DNA from: Arthrobacter_B citreus | GTDB taxonomy: Bacteria > Actinomycetota > Actinomycetes > Actinomycetales > Micrococcaceae | DNA: 64,000 nt | Strand: one strand, 5' to 3' | Assembly: GCF_042429235.1 (NCBI RefSeq) | Contig: NZ_JBHMBA010000002.1 | Shown here: in pieces, positions 36,501 through 44,646 of the stretch | How the letters are laid out: each line of letters begins with the position of its first letter | How positions within the stretch are numbered: position 1 is the first letter of the stretch | Made by a program: the position numbers and the translations under genes | Notes under the pieces: generated by a model | The model's database searches: none | The model's input: the letters and a program-made list of their open reading frames with translations, nothing else | What the model was told of the DNA's origin: nothing

Positions 36501-37010
36501 GTGCTAGTTTACGTTTTGGATGCATATGCCCTGATAGAACTTGAGTCCATCTGTGCCTCGGACCGAGACATCAGATCCTGCCTGAACGCTATGACAACCA
36601 GTGTTCAGTCAGGAGAACTCACTTTTCCCGATCGTGTAGTAAAACACTGCCGTTCCTTCGACCCCGACGGACACGGTTACCTGTGGTCACATGCCAGCAG
36701 CGGCCATCGCCACGAACATGAGGCACCCGATGCCTGCATCACGCGTGTCATGATTAATTCACCCGAGATCATGTCTGATGACCAAGATTCGAAGGAAAAC
36801 AGTGATCTCGCGGCAACGCCTGTGGACGTTCTGGCCTTGGCCATAAGCCTTCATGACAGAGGAGCCACCCCCGTAATTGTCTCCGGCGAACCAGGAACCT
36901 TGCCGGATAGGGAGACCCTGGCGACCATAGCCCCGACTTTCAGCATACGAGTGATAACACCGGCGCAATACATGCACTTGGAAGGGCTAGGGCAACACCT
37001 AGCTGCCTAA
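36501..37010 (+). CDS. PIN-like (DUF4411-type) putative RNase toxin
   Basis: A 169-residue protein with a PIN-like acidic framework: VYVLDAYALIELESI at the N-terminus (first Asp and Glu), a central TPVDVLALAISLHDRG (third acidic residue), and PVIVSGE near the C-terminus. DUF4411 PIN proteins are regularly encoded right after XRE-ImmA proteins, as here, and are predicted RNA-cleaving toxins. The GTG start is two bases after the ImmA stop. Confidence 0.75.
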   Translation: MLVYVLDAYALIELESICASDRDIRSCLNAMTTSVQSGELTFPDRVVKHCRSFDPDGHGYLWSHASSGHRHEHEAPDACITRVMINSPEIMSDDQDSKENSDLAATPVDVLALAISLHDRGATPVIVSGEPGTLPDRETLATIAPTFSIRVITPAQYMHLEGLGQHLAA

Positions 37011-37885
37011 ACCGTGTAGGTAAAAGCTGCGGTCTCCCGGATAGTATCCGGGAGATAGTTCGCCAACCAGGATTTGTCGGTGACTTCTCGCCGAGCGAGA
37101 TCTGCGAGAAGCAGGTCACAGAATAGGAGTAGCGCCCGGGCTGGATCGCCGAGTATGAGCTCCCGGCCGTAAGCCTTCAATGATGTGGCCGGATAAAGGA
37201 TCTGGTCGATGATTTCGAAGGGCTGGACTGGTGGTCCTCCCGCGGCTCGGGGTGTCAGCTCCCGCCACTGACCGGACACTTTTTGGCCGGTCAGTGGATC
37301 TGTTTTATGGACTGGGACCAGTTCAGGAACGAAAGGTTCTGTGGACGTGTCGCTGCCCACCATGCCTGGAGAAATAACACATGTCAGGTCAGGCCGTTGC
37401 TCCACTGGAAGCATCGCAATGGCTTGAGCGATGGAGGCCGTAGCTCCCTTGAGGCCAAATCCGAATAGTGCAAACAGAGGAGGCCGGGTGTCGTCCCGCG
37501 AATCCTGAAGTGCGTTCAGTTTTTCCTTCTTCTTGGCGAAATCAGTCACGGCTTCGGTGTCAACAGTCGTCTTCACCTCAATAGCCATGACTGCCGTCTC
37601 CACAGGAAAGAGTAATTGGCTGGTCTGTGCAAGAAGCTGAGGTTGTTTTGCTTCGTCGAACAGGATGATGTCCGTCTGCGCCGAACGCCCGCCAAACCGA
37701 TCAAATATCACCCCTGTTCCGACGCCGAGGGATGACGGCAGAAGGCTGGTGAGTAACTGGGCAAGTGATATCTCGTTTGCTCTTCCTTTCTCTCCGTTGT
37801 GCTCCACCAGCGAGTTCAAGACGTTGATTTCGATCTGTAGGCGTCGTGTGACGCCTGACCAGTACTCCTCGATAATGCTCTGCAT
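37007..37885 (-). CDS. DUF6602 protein, PD-(D/E)xK nuclease-like
   Basis: A 292-residue protein matching the DUF6602 pattern. EKGRANEISLAQLLTSLLPS is followed by GTGVIFDRFGGRSAQTDIIL and VMAIEVKTTVDTEAV. The Glu, the QTD Asp and the ExK line up as a PD-(D/E)xK restriction-type active site. Function is unproven; such proteins occur in defence islands. It converges with the PIN gene, with a four-base stop overlap. Confidence 0.72.
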   Translation of the reverse strand: MQSIIEEYWSGVTRRLQIEINVLNSLVEHNGEKGRANEISLAQLLTSLLPSSLGVGTGVIFDRFGGRSAQTDIILFDEAKQPQLLAQTSQLLFPVETAVMAIEVKTTVDTEAVTDFAKKKEKLNALQDSRDDTRPPLFALFGFGLKGATASIAQAIAMLPVEQRPDLTCVISPGMVGSDTSTEPFVPELVPVHKTDPLTGQKVSGQWRELTPRAAGGPPVQPFEIIDQILYPATSLKAYGRELILGDPARALLLFCDLLLADLARREVTDKSWLANYLPDTIRETAAFTYTV

Positions 37886-38006
37886 GCTCCACTTTCAACC
37901 GTGATGTAAAAAGAGCTCCCAGTACAGTCGCTCCCACCCAAGCATTACATTCCTACATTCCTAAGCCACACAGTTTTAGAAGGATGTGATCTCCGCGCCG
38001 AATACT

Positions 38007-38444
38007 TCACTGCTTCTGCCAGCCCGTTAGGTGCGTATCCAACCAGTTCCTTCTGGTTTCCGACAGCGTCCCTGCTCGTATACACGCGCGCTGCCGCTTC
38101 ATCCATACGGAGAGTGTCCGCTCCGTCGGATCTCTAGCGTTTTTGTAGCTCGGAGGTCGCTTCTCGCTCCGAAGAAAGAGTTCATACTCTGTGGCACGTT
38201 GTCCCCATAACACTTCTTCGCGATGCGCTTTGCGCGGCGTCAGCCATCCAGGGATGTGCTCATTCAAATATGCTTCCCTGCCGGCAAGAAGTACTCCGGC
38301 TCGGTATCTGACCCGCTGGTGCTGCAGGAAGCTGTAGAGGTTACTCTCCCCCTCGAGGTAACTTCGCGGGAACCTGCCATGGGCCCATCTGAATTCGGCG
38401 AGCTCGTCGACTCGTTCTTGCCAGGTTGGTTTCTTGTTTCCCAT
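38007..38444 (-). CDS. Helicase-associated (HA) domain protein
   Basis: A 145-residue protein built of two HA-type modules, each with a Trp/Leu-rich helix triplet: WQERVDELAEFRWAHGRFPR and, later, LWGQRATEYELFLRSEKRPP. HA domains normally follow helicases and probably bind nucleic acid, but here there is no helicase part. A longer relative lies at 53091-53804 and shares the SFLQHQRxRYRxG block. ATG 38444 is the start used. Confidence 0.75.
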   Translation of the reverse strand: MGNKKPTWQERVDELAEFRWAHGRFPRSYLEGESNLYSFLQHQRVRYRAGVLLAGREAYLNEHIPGWLTPRKAHREEVLWGQRATEYELFLRSEKRPPSYKNARDPTERTLSVWMKRQRACIRAGTLSETRRNWLDTHLTGWQKQ

Positions 38445-38585
38445 CCTTCGCTGCTACAGCTCGGCGCCATGTTCTTGCTTCGAGAGTCCCAAATTGAGTC
38501 GCAGAGAGAGTGGTCCAGTCAGGCATAACAGCCGAGTGCTCATGACGTTCCTGCACAGCGGGACTATCTGCTTGTCTCGGCCTTT

Positions 38586-39473
38586 CTATCCGAGGCCATG
38601 ATTCAGGACGAATGCCGTCAACCGTTTCGCGACCGTCGTCTGATTCGTGGTCGCCCAGACCAGGGAAATGCCTCGGCTGTATGTGCCACCGACGAGTGGT
38701 ATCTCCACGGTTCCGGGCAGAGGGAGTTCGGATCGAGGCAGAAGGGCTACGCCGAGTTCCCGGCTGATCAATTCACGCACGGTGGCGAACTCTGTTATTT
38801 CAACAGTGACGCGCGGCGTGTAGCCGGCTTCCTGACACCATTGCTCGGTGACCTGGCGGAGATTGTAGTTGCGCGGGTTCGCGATGAATTTCTCGGCCTG
38901 CAGCTCGGCCAGCTGTACCGATGACGCGCCGGCAAGCGGGTGCCGGGTCGATACGACGAGGAAAATGTCTTGGCTGCCCAAGAGCGTGTGGTGCAGATCA
39001 TTTGGCGGCGGGATCGTGATTGCGGCGTCGAGGACGCCATTCCTGAGGTCCTCGATGAGGGCGGATCCATGATCCTGCTTCAGCTGCAGGTGAATACGGG
39101 GATGCTCGCGACGAAACGCCGCGAGCATATCCGGGACCGCTCCTGAGCCCATTGTGAGTGGGAACCCGAACCGCACTGTCCCGGTGTCCGGGTGGGCCTG
39201 GCCGACGAGTTCAGCCAGAGCCCCGTCGAGTTCCCGGAGCGGGTCTCGGGTTTTCTGTGCCAGGCTAATTGCCGCGGCCGTGAGGCGGACGCTTCGCCCC
39301 TCTTGGATAAGCAGCGGGGTACGAAGGGTCTTTTCGAGGGCACGGATGCGGCGGCTCATCGAGGACTGGGGAATGTTCAGCGCAGCCGCGGCCCGGGTCA
39401 TATGCCCTTCATGGGCGGCGAGTTCAGTCAGGGCACGCAACTGAGGAGCCAGCAACGCAGACAAATGATCCAT
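38586..39473 (-). CDS. LysR-type regulator of mqo
   Basis: LysR-family regulator of 295 aa. The N-terminal wHTH ALTELAAHEGHMTRAAAALN continues to IPQSSMSRRIRALE, followed by the effector domain (TGTVRFGFPLTMGSGAVPDM and onwards). ATG 39473 gives the usual LysR start; a TTG at 39494 is less likely. It is divergent from mqo by 88 bp, so it probably controls it in response to a carboxylate. Confidence 0.88.
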   Translation of the reverse strand: MDHLSALLAPQLRALTELAAHEGHMTRAAAALNIPQSSMSRRIRALEKTLRTPLLIQEGRSVRLTAAAISLAQKTRDPLRELDGALAELVGQAHPDTGTVRFGFPLTMGSGAVPDMLAAFRREHPRIHLQLKQDHGSALIEDLRNGVLDAAITIPPPNDLHHTLLGSQDIFLVVSTRHPLAGASSVQLAELQAEKFIANPRNYNLRQVTEQWCQEAGYTPRVTVEITEFATVRELISRELGVALLPRSELPLPGTVEIPLVGGTYSRGISLVWATTNQTTVAKRLTAFVLNHGLG

Positions 39474-39484
39474 AAACGGATCAT
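39465..39484. promoter_or_regulatory. Palindrome over the lysR start, candidate LysR site
   Basis: ATGATCC-N6-GGATCAT, a perfect inverted repeat covering the LysR start codon. A further GGATCAT half-site lies at 39511-39517, toward mqo. Such layouts suit LysR autoregulation plus activation of the divergent gene. Confidence 0.6.
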
Positions 39485-39561
39485 AACGCTGCAATCATTC
39501 ATTGGACGGATTGGATCATCACCCGTGAAGCTTTGTAAAAGGCAAAAGCAAGGGAGCAGTC

Positions 39562-41046
39562 ATGCAGAACCATGTGGAATCCACCGCGTCCGGTATCGAT
39601 GCGGACCTGGTACTGATCGGCGGTGGGATCATGTCTGCCACCTTGGGGTCGATGATTACCGTTCTCCAACCGGACTGGCGAATTGTGCTGGTCGAGAAGG
39701 CCGACACTCTTGCGTCCGAGAGCAGCAACCCATGGAACAACGCCGGAACCGGACACTCCGGGTTTTGCGAACTGAACTACATGCCCGACCCTGTCGACGG
39801 GCGCAAAGCCGGAAGCATCGCACGGCAGTTTCAAGTCAGCCGGCAATGGTGGGCGTACCTCGCCGATGCGGGCCTGATCGACCCTGCCTCATTCATCCAC
39901 ACCACCCCGCATATGGACGTCGTCTTCGGCCAACACGACATGGATTACCTTCGCAGCCGCTACGCGACGATGGCCGCCGACCCGTTTTTCGAGGGCCTGG
40001 AATTCTCCGACGACCCGTCGACAATCAGAGCCTGGGCTCCTCTGGTTATGAACGGCCGCGACTCTCAGGAACCTATCGCCGCCACCCGGCATCCAAACGG
40101 CACTGATATCGATTTCGGGGCGCTGACCCGCTCCCTTACGGGCATCATCTCTGGCTGCGGAGGGCGGACACTCCTCAGTCACGATGTGCGCGGACTGCGG
40201 AAGGAATCAACTGGCCGCTGGCTCGTCACGGGAAGGAAAACAACAACCGGGCAATCATTCGAGGTGCGCGGCCGCCACGTGTTCGTCGGGGCCGGCGGCT
40301 ACGCCCTGCGCCTCCTTCAACAAGCGAAGCTGCCCGAAGTCCGCGGCTATGCCGTGCTTCCCGTGGGCGCATCTTTCTATCGCTGTGAGGAAGCAGCCGT
40401 CGTCGCTCAGCACGACGCCAAGGTCTACGGCCAAGCAGGCCTCGGAGCTCCACCCATGTCTGTCCCCCACCTCGACAAGCGAGTGGTAGACGGTCGCAGC
40501 TACCTCATGTTTGGCCCCTACGCGACGTTCAGCACCAAACTCTTGAAAGCCGGAAAGCTGACAGATTTCTTCACCACGCTGCGATGGCGGAATCTTCCCG
40601 TTCTCGCCGCAGCGGCCCTGCAGAACCTGCCTCTGGTGAAGTACCTGATCAAGGAACTTGCAGCCCGCCCGCGATCCAAATTTGCCCAACTTCAGGAGTT
40701 CTACCCCGAGGCGGAGCTCGATCAGTGGGAGCTGATTCCGGCCGGGCAACGCGCGCAGCTCGTCACACCCGACCCCCGCCGGATCGGCGTTCTGCAGCAA
40801 GGAACGGAACTGGTGACCAGCGCCGACCTCAGCATTTCGGGCTTGCTCGGGGCATCACCTGGCGCGTCCACGGCGGTACCAATCATGCTCGATTTGGTAC
40901 GTAAATGTTTTCCCGAACAATGGTCCAAATCGTGGGGTGAGTCGATAGGGCGTGCGATACCCGGGAATACACTCATTGCATGGGATTCGACGACGACGCG
41001 AGCAAGCTCCCAGCGCACGGCAGTGTCTCTCGGACTCCTACCGTGA
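39562..41046 (+). CDS. mqo: Malate:quinone oxidoreductase
   Basis: FAD-dependent, membrane-associated enzyme oxidising L-malate to oxaloacetate with electrons passed to quinone (TCA cycle). It is 494 aa. The FAD-binding site is DLVLIGGGIMSATLGSMI; characteristic blocks are NPWNNAGTGHSGFCELNYMP, HMDVVFGQHDMDYLRSRY and GASPGASTAVPIMLDLV. ATG 39562 follows a weak AGGGAGCAG site. Placed inside accessory DNA, it may be a second copy of the core enzyme. Confidence 0.95.
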   Translation: MQNHVESTASGIDADLVLIGGGIMSATLGSMITVLQPDWRIVLVEKADTLASESSNPWNNAGTGHSGFCELNYMPDPVDGRKAGSIARQFQVSRQWWAYLADAGLIDPASFIHTTPHMDVVFGQHDMDYLRSRYATMAADPFFEGLEFSDDPSTIRAWAPLVMNGRDSQEPIAATRHPNGTDIDFGALTRSLTGIISGCGGRTLLSHDVRGLRKESTGRWLVTGRKTTTGQSFEVRGRHVFVGAGGYALRLLQQAKLPEVRGYAVLPVGASFYRCEEAAVVAQHDAKVYGQAGLGAPPMSVPHLDKRVVDGRSYLMFGPYATFSTKLLKAGKLTDFFTTLRWRNLPVLAAAALQNLPLVKYLIKELAARPRSKFAQLQEFYPEAELDQWELIPAGQRAQLVTPDPRRIGVLQQGTELVTSADLSISGLLGASPGASTAVPIMLDLVRKCFPEQWSKSWGESIGRAIPGNTLIAWDSTTTRASSQRTAVSLGLLP

Positions 41047-41371
41047 CCCCATTACCGACTTCCAACCCCACTTGGATGAGTCTGCCTCAATAAGCGATCC
41101 TTTAGTCGGACTACCTAATCGGCGATCCAGCATGCCGGCACCATCGTGGGTCTATCACTCCCGTGGTGCAGTCCTGTAGTCACAATTGGCCTTGGTTCGG
41201 TTCCCCCAATACGCTTCTTTTATGGACCCAATGAGTAACCTGGGCTGTTCTGCCCGCCGAGGACCGTCCGCGCGCCGCTGACAGGCATCGCGGATTCTCC
41301 TGATTCTTTTCTGAGCGGCTGCCTGTCGTCTGACTTCCCCGTCAACGACCGGTCTTTCGGTCTGCCCAGAA
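41047..41371. other. Gene-free stretch between mqo and the EamA exporter
   Basis: No convincing gene, hairpin or repeat. TTGGCCTTGGTTCGGT at about 41,184 is loosely similar to TTGGCAATGGTTCGGT in the tail of repeat B; this is probably chance. Confidence 0.4.
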
Positions 41372-42262
41372 ATGGTTATCGTGTTCCACAATCTCTCTCC
41401 GCGTTCGCGCGCCCTGACGGGCGCAGCCTTCGTCCTCATTGGTTCGATCAGCATCCAGATATCTTCCGTGCTGGCCAGCGGCGTATTTGCCGCTGCCGGC
41501 CCCCTCGGTACCAGCGGGCTGCGGCTGTGGCTGGCTGCCCTCCTTCTCCTTGCCATCGCCCGGCCCCGGATGCGCCGGTTGGACTCGCGTGCCTGGTCCG
41601 GAATCCTGCTATACGGGGCAGCTATGGCTGCCATGAACGTACTGCTTTACAGCGCGCTTGAACGCATTCCGCTTGGTTTGGCAGTCACTCTCGAATTCCT
41701 CGGCCCGCTGGCCGTGGCCAGCCTCGGAGCGAAGGGGCGTATCGACAGGTTTCTGCCCCTCCTGACACTGGCCGGGGTCGCCGCTGCCGCCGGAGTCCAG
41801 TCCGAGGTCGACGGAGTTGGTGTCCTGTTCGGCCTGGGAGCGGCGGTCGCGTTTGGAACCTACACGCTAATGGCAGGCCGGGTGGGTGAGGACAGCGCTG
41901 GTATAGAGGGTCTGGCGTTGTCGGTTGGGGTTGCCGCCGTCCTGCTCTCGCCGTTTTCGTTGCCGGCCGTACCAAAACTGCAATCAACAGATTGGGGGGC
42001 TGTGCTGGTGTCCGCCCTGCTGGGGGTCGCACTGGCTTACACCTTGGACTTCCTGGCCACCAAGCTCACGACGCCCCGTGTAGTTGGGACGTTGTTTGCC
42101 GTTGATCCAGCGGCGGCCGCCGTAGTCGGCGCTCTGGCGCTGGATCAGGAACTGTCCGTTTCGGCGGCGTTCGGTATCGGCTTGGTCATCGCGTCGGGGG
42201 CGGCCATCATCTGGCGAAGCGGCCGGACTGCCATGGCACCGCCGGGAGATGTCCAGTCCTAA
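41372..42262 (+). CDS. EamA/RhtA-type metabolite exporter
   Basis: Ten-helix drug/metabolite transporter of 296 aa with two EamA repeats. ALERIPLGLAVTLEFLGPLA in helix 4 and LATKLTTPRVVGTLFAVDPA in helix 9 match threonine/homoserine exporter RhtA-like proteins. The likely role is amino-acid or toxic-metabolite efflux. The ribosome site is weak at ATG 41372. Confidence 0.85.
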   Translation: MVIVFHNLSPRSRALTGAAFVLIGSISIQISSVLASGVFAAAGPLGTSGLRLWLAALLLLAIARPRMRRLDSRAWSGILLYGAAMAAMNVLLYSALERIPLGLAVTLEFLGPLAVASLGAKGRIDRFLPLLTLAGVAAAAGVQSEVDGVGVLFGLGAAVAFGTYTLMAGRVGEDSAGIEGLALSVGVAAVLLSPFSLPAVPKLQSTDWGAVLVSALLGVALAYTLDFLATKLTTPRVVGTLFAVDPAAAAVVGALALDQELSVSAAFGIGLVIASGAAIIWRSGRTAMAPPGDVQS

Positions 42263-42540
42263 TACAGGTCGGTGCTGGCTGGTATTCCCAGCCAGCACCA
42301 ACTTGTACTTTTGACCACCGCGCCGAGAGCGTAGGTGGAAGCTGTGAACCGCAACGTAAGACGCCTGGTTGTTTCACTGGATCGTTGCTGCCTTTCAAAT
42401 CTCGCAAGCCGGTCCCTCACAGCAACGTCAATGGGAAGCGTGTCTGTGCAACTCTGCACGCCATGGAAATCCCGTATTTGTGTCTGTTACGCCTCCTACT
42501 CCAACGCCCTTGACGCCGCTCAAGTGGTGGCACGTGGTGA

Positions 42541-42720
42541 CTAATCCGAAGCGGATCGCCTCCGGCGCGCCCCGATTATCAACAGGATGACCCCGGTCAC
42601 CGCTAGGAGAACATTCGCAACAAAATAGACTCCGCCGTCGCCTGACCGCGCCGTCGCAGACCAGCTCGATAAGACGCCAATAGTCGCCAACAGTAAAAGG
42701 ATCGTCCCCATAGCTTTCAT
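42541..42720 (-). CDS. Small two-helix membrane protein
   Basis: A 59-residue protein (MKAMGTILLLLATIGVLSSW at the start) with helix 1 at residues 4-22 and helix 2 at 32-50 (FVANVLLAVTGVILLIIG), and an Arg-rich end. An excellent ribosome site, AGGAGG, lies six bases before ATG 42720. It is divergent from another tiny gene across 70 bp with a palindrome between. No family recognised. Confidence 0.7.
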   Translation of the reverse strand: MKAMGTILLLLATIGVLSSWSATARSGDGGVYFVANVLLAVTGVILLIIGARRRRSASD

Positions 42721-42753
42721 CCGACCCCTCCTATGCCTGCTGTGGTTCCAATG

Positions 42754-42779
42754 GTAAAATCAACAAAAATGAATTTTAC
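42754..42779. promoter_or_regulatory. Palindrome between the divergent small genes
   Basis: GTAAAAT-N12-ATTTTAC, a perfect inverted repeat in AT-rich DNA, between the starts at 42720 and 42791. It may be an operator shared by both genes. Confidence 0.5.
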
Positions 42780-42790
42780 AAGGAGCCATA

Positions 42791-42925
42791 ATGGAAATTT
42801 TCGGGTTTACAATCTTGTTCGTATTGCTTGGTGCATTAGCAATTGTTGGAATCCTTATTTTTGCTCTAAGTAAGTTGGTCGGATCGCGAAAAACCGAGCC
42901 GAAAAATCCTAATCCTAAACGATAA
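42791..42925 (+). CDS. Tiny single-pass membrane protein
   Basis: A 44-residue protein (MEIFGFTILFVLLGALAIVG at the start), one transmembrane helix then a Lys/Arg/Pro tail. AAGGAG precedes ATG 42791 at good distance. The gene is clearly AT-richer than its surroundings, suggesting foreign origin. Its 3' end overlaps that of the converging lipoprotein gene by 11 bases. Confidence 0.65.
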   Translation: MEIFGFTILFVLLGALAIVGILIFALSKLVGSRKTEPKNPNPKR

Positions 42926-43508
42926 AGAAGTCCTTGTACTCTTCAAGGCAGTGGCGTAGCTCTTCCGACTGAGACAATCCTCCAGAGATTGCATCCTTGA
43001 TCTTCTGTATCACCTCAACCCGAGTCAAATCAGGAGTTACACCTGAGACTATTGGGCTGATACATTCAATAACTTTGGGTCTCAGGCTCTCATAATCTTG
43101 TTCCGTCGGCTTGTTCTGTTGCGCCCATTGCTGGCCAAATGGTCGGAAACTACCCTCGCAGGCTTGCACCTTCTCGGCTATGGTGTTCTGTTCCTCAGCT
43201 GACCCTGATGTGTAGTCGATAGCGAAACCGAGGTTCTTAGAAGATAACTCTTCGATGGGGCCAGGAGTTGCGCCGGAATCCTCTACACACACTCTGAACT
43301 CGTTGAGAGCGCTTTTATACTGATCCTCAGTGAGTTTTCCGCTGGCCTCGGACTGTGGCATTGGCGAAGTTGTGGCAGGACTCCCGTGCGATGTCGATGG
43401 TGTTGATTCAGTACATCCTGCGAGGATAGAGCCCGCAGTCACGGCCACACTAAGTGTGGCCGTGATCCGCAGCCTCTTGGCGAGAGGCATCCTTATCTGA
43501 TTAGGCAT
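42915..43508 (-). CDS. Secreted lipoprotein, unknown function
   Basis: A 197-residue lipoprotein. The signal peptide (LRITATLSVAVTAGSILAGC) ends with lipobox LAGC, then a Ser/Thr/Pro linker and a helical domain with conserved-looking Cys pairs (EFRVCVEDSGATPG, KVQACEGSFRPFG, KVIECISP, LRHCLEEY). Its start overlaps the upstream secreted-protein stop by eight bases, implying coupled translation. ATG 43490 is an alternative start. It could be the membrane-anchored partner or immunity protein of that secreted protein, by inference only. Confidence 0.7.
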   Translation of the reverse strand: MPNQIRMPLAKRLRITATLSVAVTAGSILAGCTESTPSTSHGSPATTSPMPQSEASGKLTEDQYKSALNEFRVCVEDSGATPGPIEELSSKNLGFAIDYTSGSAEEQNTIAEKVQACEGSFRPFGQQWAQQNKPTEQDYESLRPKVIECISPIVSGVTPDLTRVEVIQKIKDAISGGLSQSEELRHCLEEYKDFFIV

Positions 43509-44052
43509 GAATGCCAATCCCGGCAATTCCGCCCCGCCATGCTCCATCCCAGTACGCCTGCCCGTATAGCAGCGAGCCGTCTTTGAATGTCCTGTTCCAA
43601 TCGACGACATCGTTCCAACCAACCCCAAAGCAGTCGTAGTCGATGGCGGTCTGCCGGCTAGCGGGCTGGCCGCTTGGAGTTGTTCCCCAGCTTGAGACTT
43701 TCACTCCGCACCGTTGCTGTATGTCCAAGTAATTCATGCTGATGGACGCATCGTCCACATAGAGTCCACGGGTGTCAGGACCCTGTGTAGTTATACAAAT
43801 GGTCGTACCCGGAGAACCTTCTCCGCCATCGCAGGTAAATGCACCCATAGCTTGAACTCCGTCGGGCAAAACGGGCTGCATAGTGGTTTCTTGCGTGGGA
43901 ATTTCACTTGCGTCAGGCATCGTCCACGGAACGTCTGCAGGCTTCGCATCGGTTGAATCGGTTGAGACGATGGCATTTGCTGGTGCAGCTCCGAAAGAAG
44001 CTGCTGCGACCATTGCGGAAGTTGCGAGTATGGTGCCGATAGATTTTTTCAT
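43501..44052 (-). CDS. Secreted protein with signal peptide
   Basis: A 183-residue exported protein with a Sec signal peptide (MKKSIGTILATSAMVAAASF, cleavage likely after APANA). The mature part contains four Cys (FTCDGGEGSPGTTICITT, QRCGVKVSSWG, DYDCFGVGWND) and a Gly/Trp-rich end (WDGAWRGGIAGIGIHA), so disulfides are likely. No family recognised. GGGGAAG precedes ATG 44052. It forms a two-gene unit with the lipoprotein that follows. Confidence 0.72.
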   Translation of the reverse strand: MKKSIGTILATSAMVAAASFGAAPANAIVSTDSTDAKPADVPWTMPDASEIPTQETTMQPVLPDGVQAMGAFTCDGGEGSPGTTICITTQGPDTRGLYVDDASISMNYLDIQQRCGVKVSSWGTTPSGQPASRQTAIDYDCFGVGWNDVVDWNRTFKDGSLLYGQAYWDGAWRGGIAGIGIHA

Positions 44053-44274
44053 GACTTCCCCTAAATATGTGTCTGCATTTAAACCCGAATCTCGGGACGT
44101 GTGAAAAAAGTACACACATGATTTGGCTTTTGGGCTCATTCCTCCGACCAACAACATTCACGGTGACAGGGGGTTGTTTTATGCACATCCATATGAAAGT
44201 GTTCGCCGCACATTCGTTTCGTCTCAGGTTCAACAGCTAGGAGAGGAGATGGTCGGTCCCCGGATAGAAGCCCA

Positions 44275-44415
44275 GTGTTCATCCGAGTTTCGGTCCGAGA
44301 GTATACACAGGATGAAATACAGGAATCATTGGCATGCACACGCGAGCAGGTCATCGCCAAAGTACGGCAGAGGCTCAAGCGGCTCCGTCGCCTTGCCATA
44401 CGTATGTCGGGGTAG
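44275..44415 (+). CDS. Short helix-turn-helix-like frame, possibly a gene remnant
   Basis: A 46-codon GTG-started frame whose middle (REYTQDEIQESLACTREQVI, then a Lys/Arg-rich helix) resembles a sigma-region-4 or resolvase-like helix-turn-helix. No good ribosome site and no family match by eye. It could be the leftover of a larger regulator. Confidence 0.3.
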   Translation: MFIRVSVREYTQDEIQESLACTREQVIAKVRQRLKRLRRLAIRMSG

Positions 44416-44530
44416 GGGGATTCCGGGGGGGGGCGAACGCCTCGCCGGCAAAATCTTGGCTAGAACCGGTTCTGTTGTAGAAATATGCCAGCAGGCGCTT
44501 GAATACGGCCAGCGCCGTTGTGATGTATGC

Positions 44531-44558
44531 GTGTCTTATAACCCATGGATTGAGACAC
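44531..44558. promoter_or_regulatory. Resolvase binding-site-like palindrome
   Basis: Ends GTGTCT and AGACAC with TGTCTTATAA inside the left arm, 28 bp in all, resembling a serine-resolvase res subsite. It lies 24 bp from the second Tn402-like end. Elements of that family favour res sites as targets, so the juxtaposition is meaningful. Confidence 0.45.
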
Positions 44559-44581
44559 TTGCGCGAGACCGCTCAAGTATC

Positions 44582-44630
44582 TGTCATTTTCCGAAGTCGT
44601 CTGCACGGAATATCCAAAGTCGCCTGCACA
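44582..44630 (+). mobile_element. Tn402/Tn5053-like transposon terminal inverted repeat, copy 2
   Basis: Starts TGTCATTTTCCGAAGTCGTC and runs to CTGCAC at 44606; a second repeat ATCCAAAGTCGCCTGCAC follows. Compared with the classical Tn402 end as I recall it, the 25-bp terminus differs at about three positions. It matches copy 1 at 17968 with the same orientation. Transposition genes are not visible near it. Confidence 0.68.
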
Positions 44631-44646
44631 GCCACTGCCAGTCCGT

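Larger units (their letters stand above)
44053..44581. other. Long intergenic region before the second Tn402-like end
   Basis: The promoter region of the secreted-protein operon must lie at its left end. Within it are a doubtful 46-codon HTH-like frame (44275-44415) and a 28-bp resolvase-site-like palindrome (44531-44558). Nothing else is recognisable. Confidence 0.5.

Noticed and set aside
41178..41200. Possible third partial copy of the repeat A/B tail (TTGGCCTTGGTTCGGT)
   Set aside because: Only about 14 of 16 bases match and nothing of the surrounding repeat is present; likely chance.
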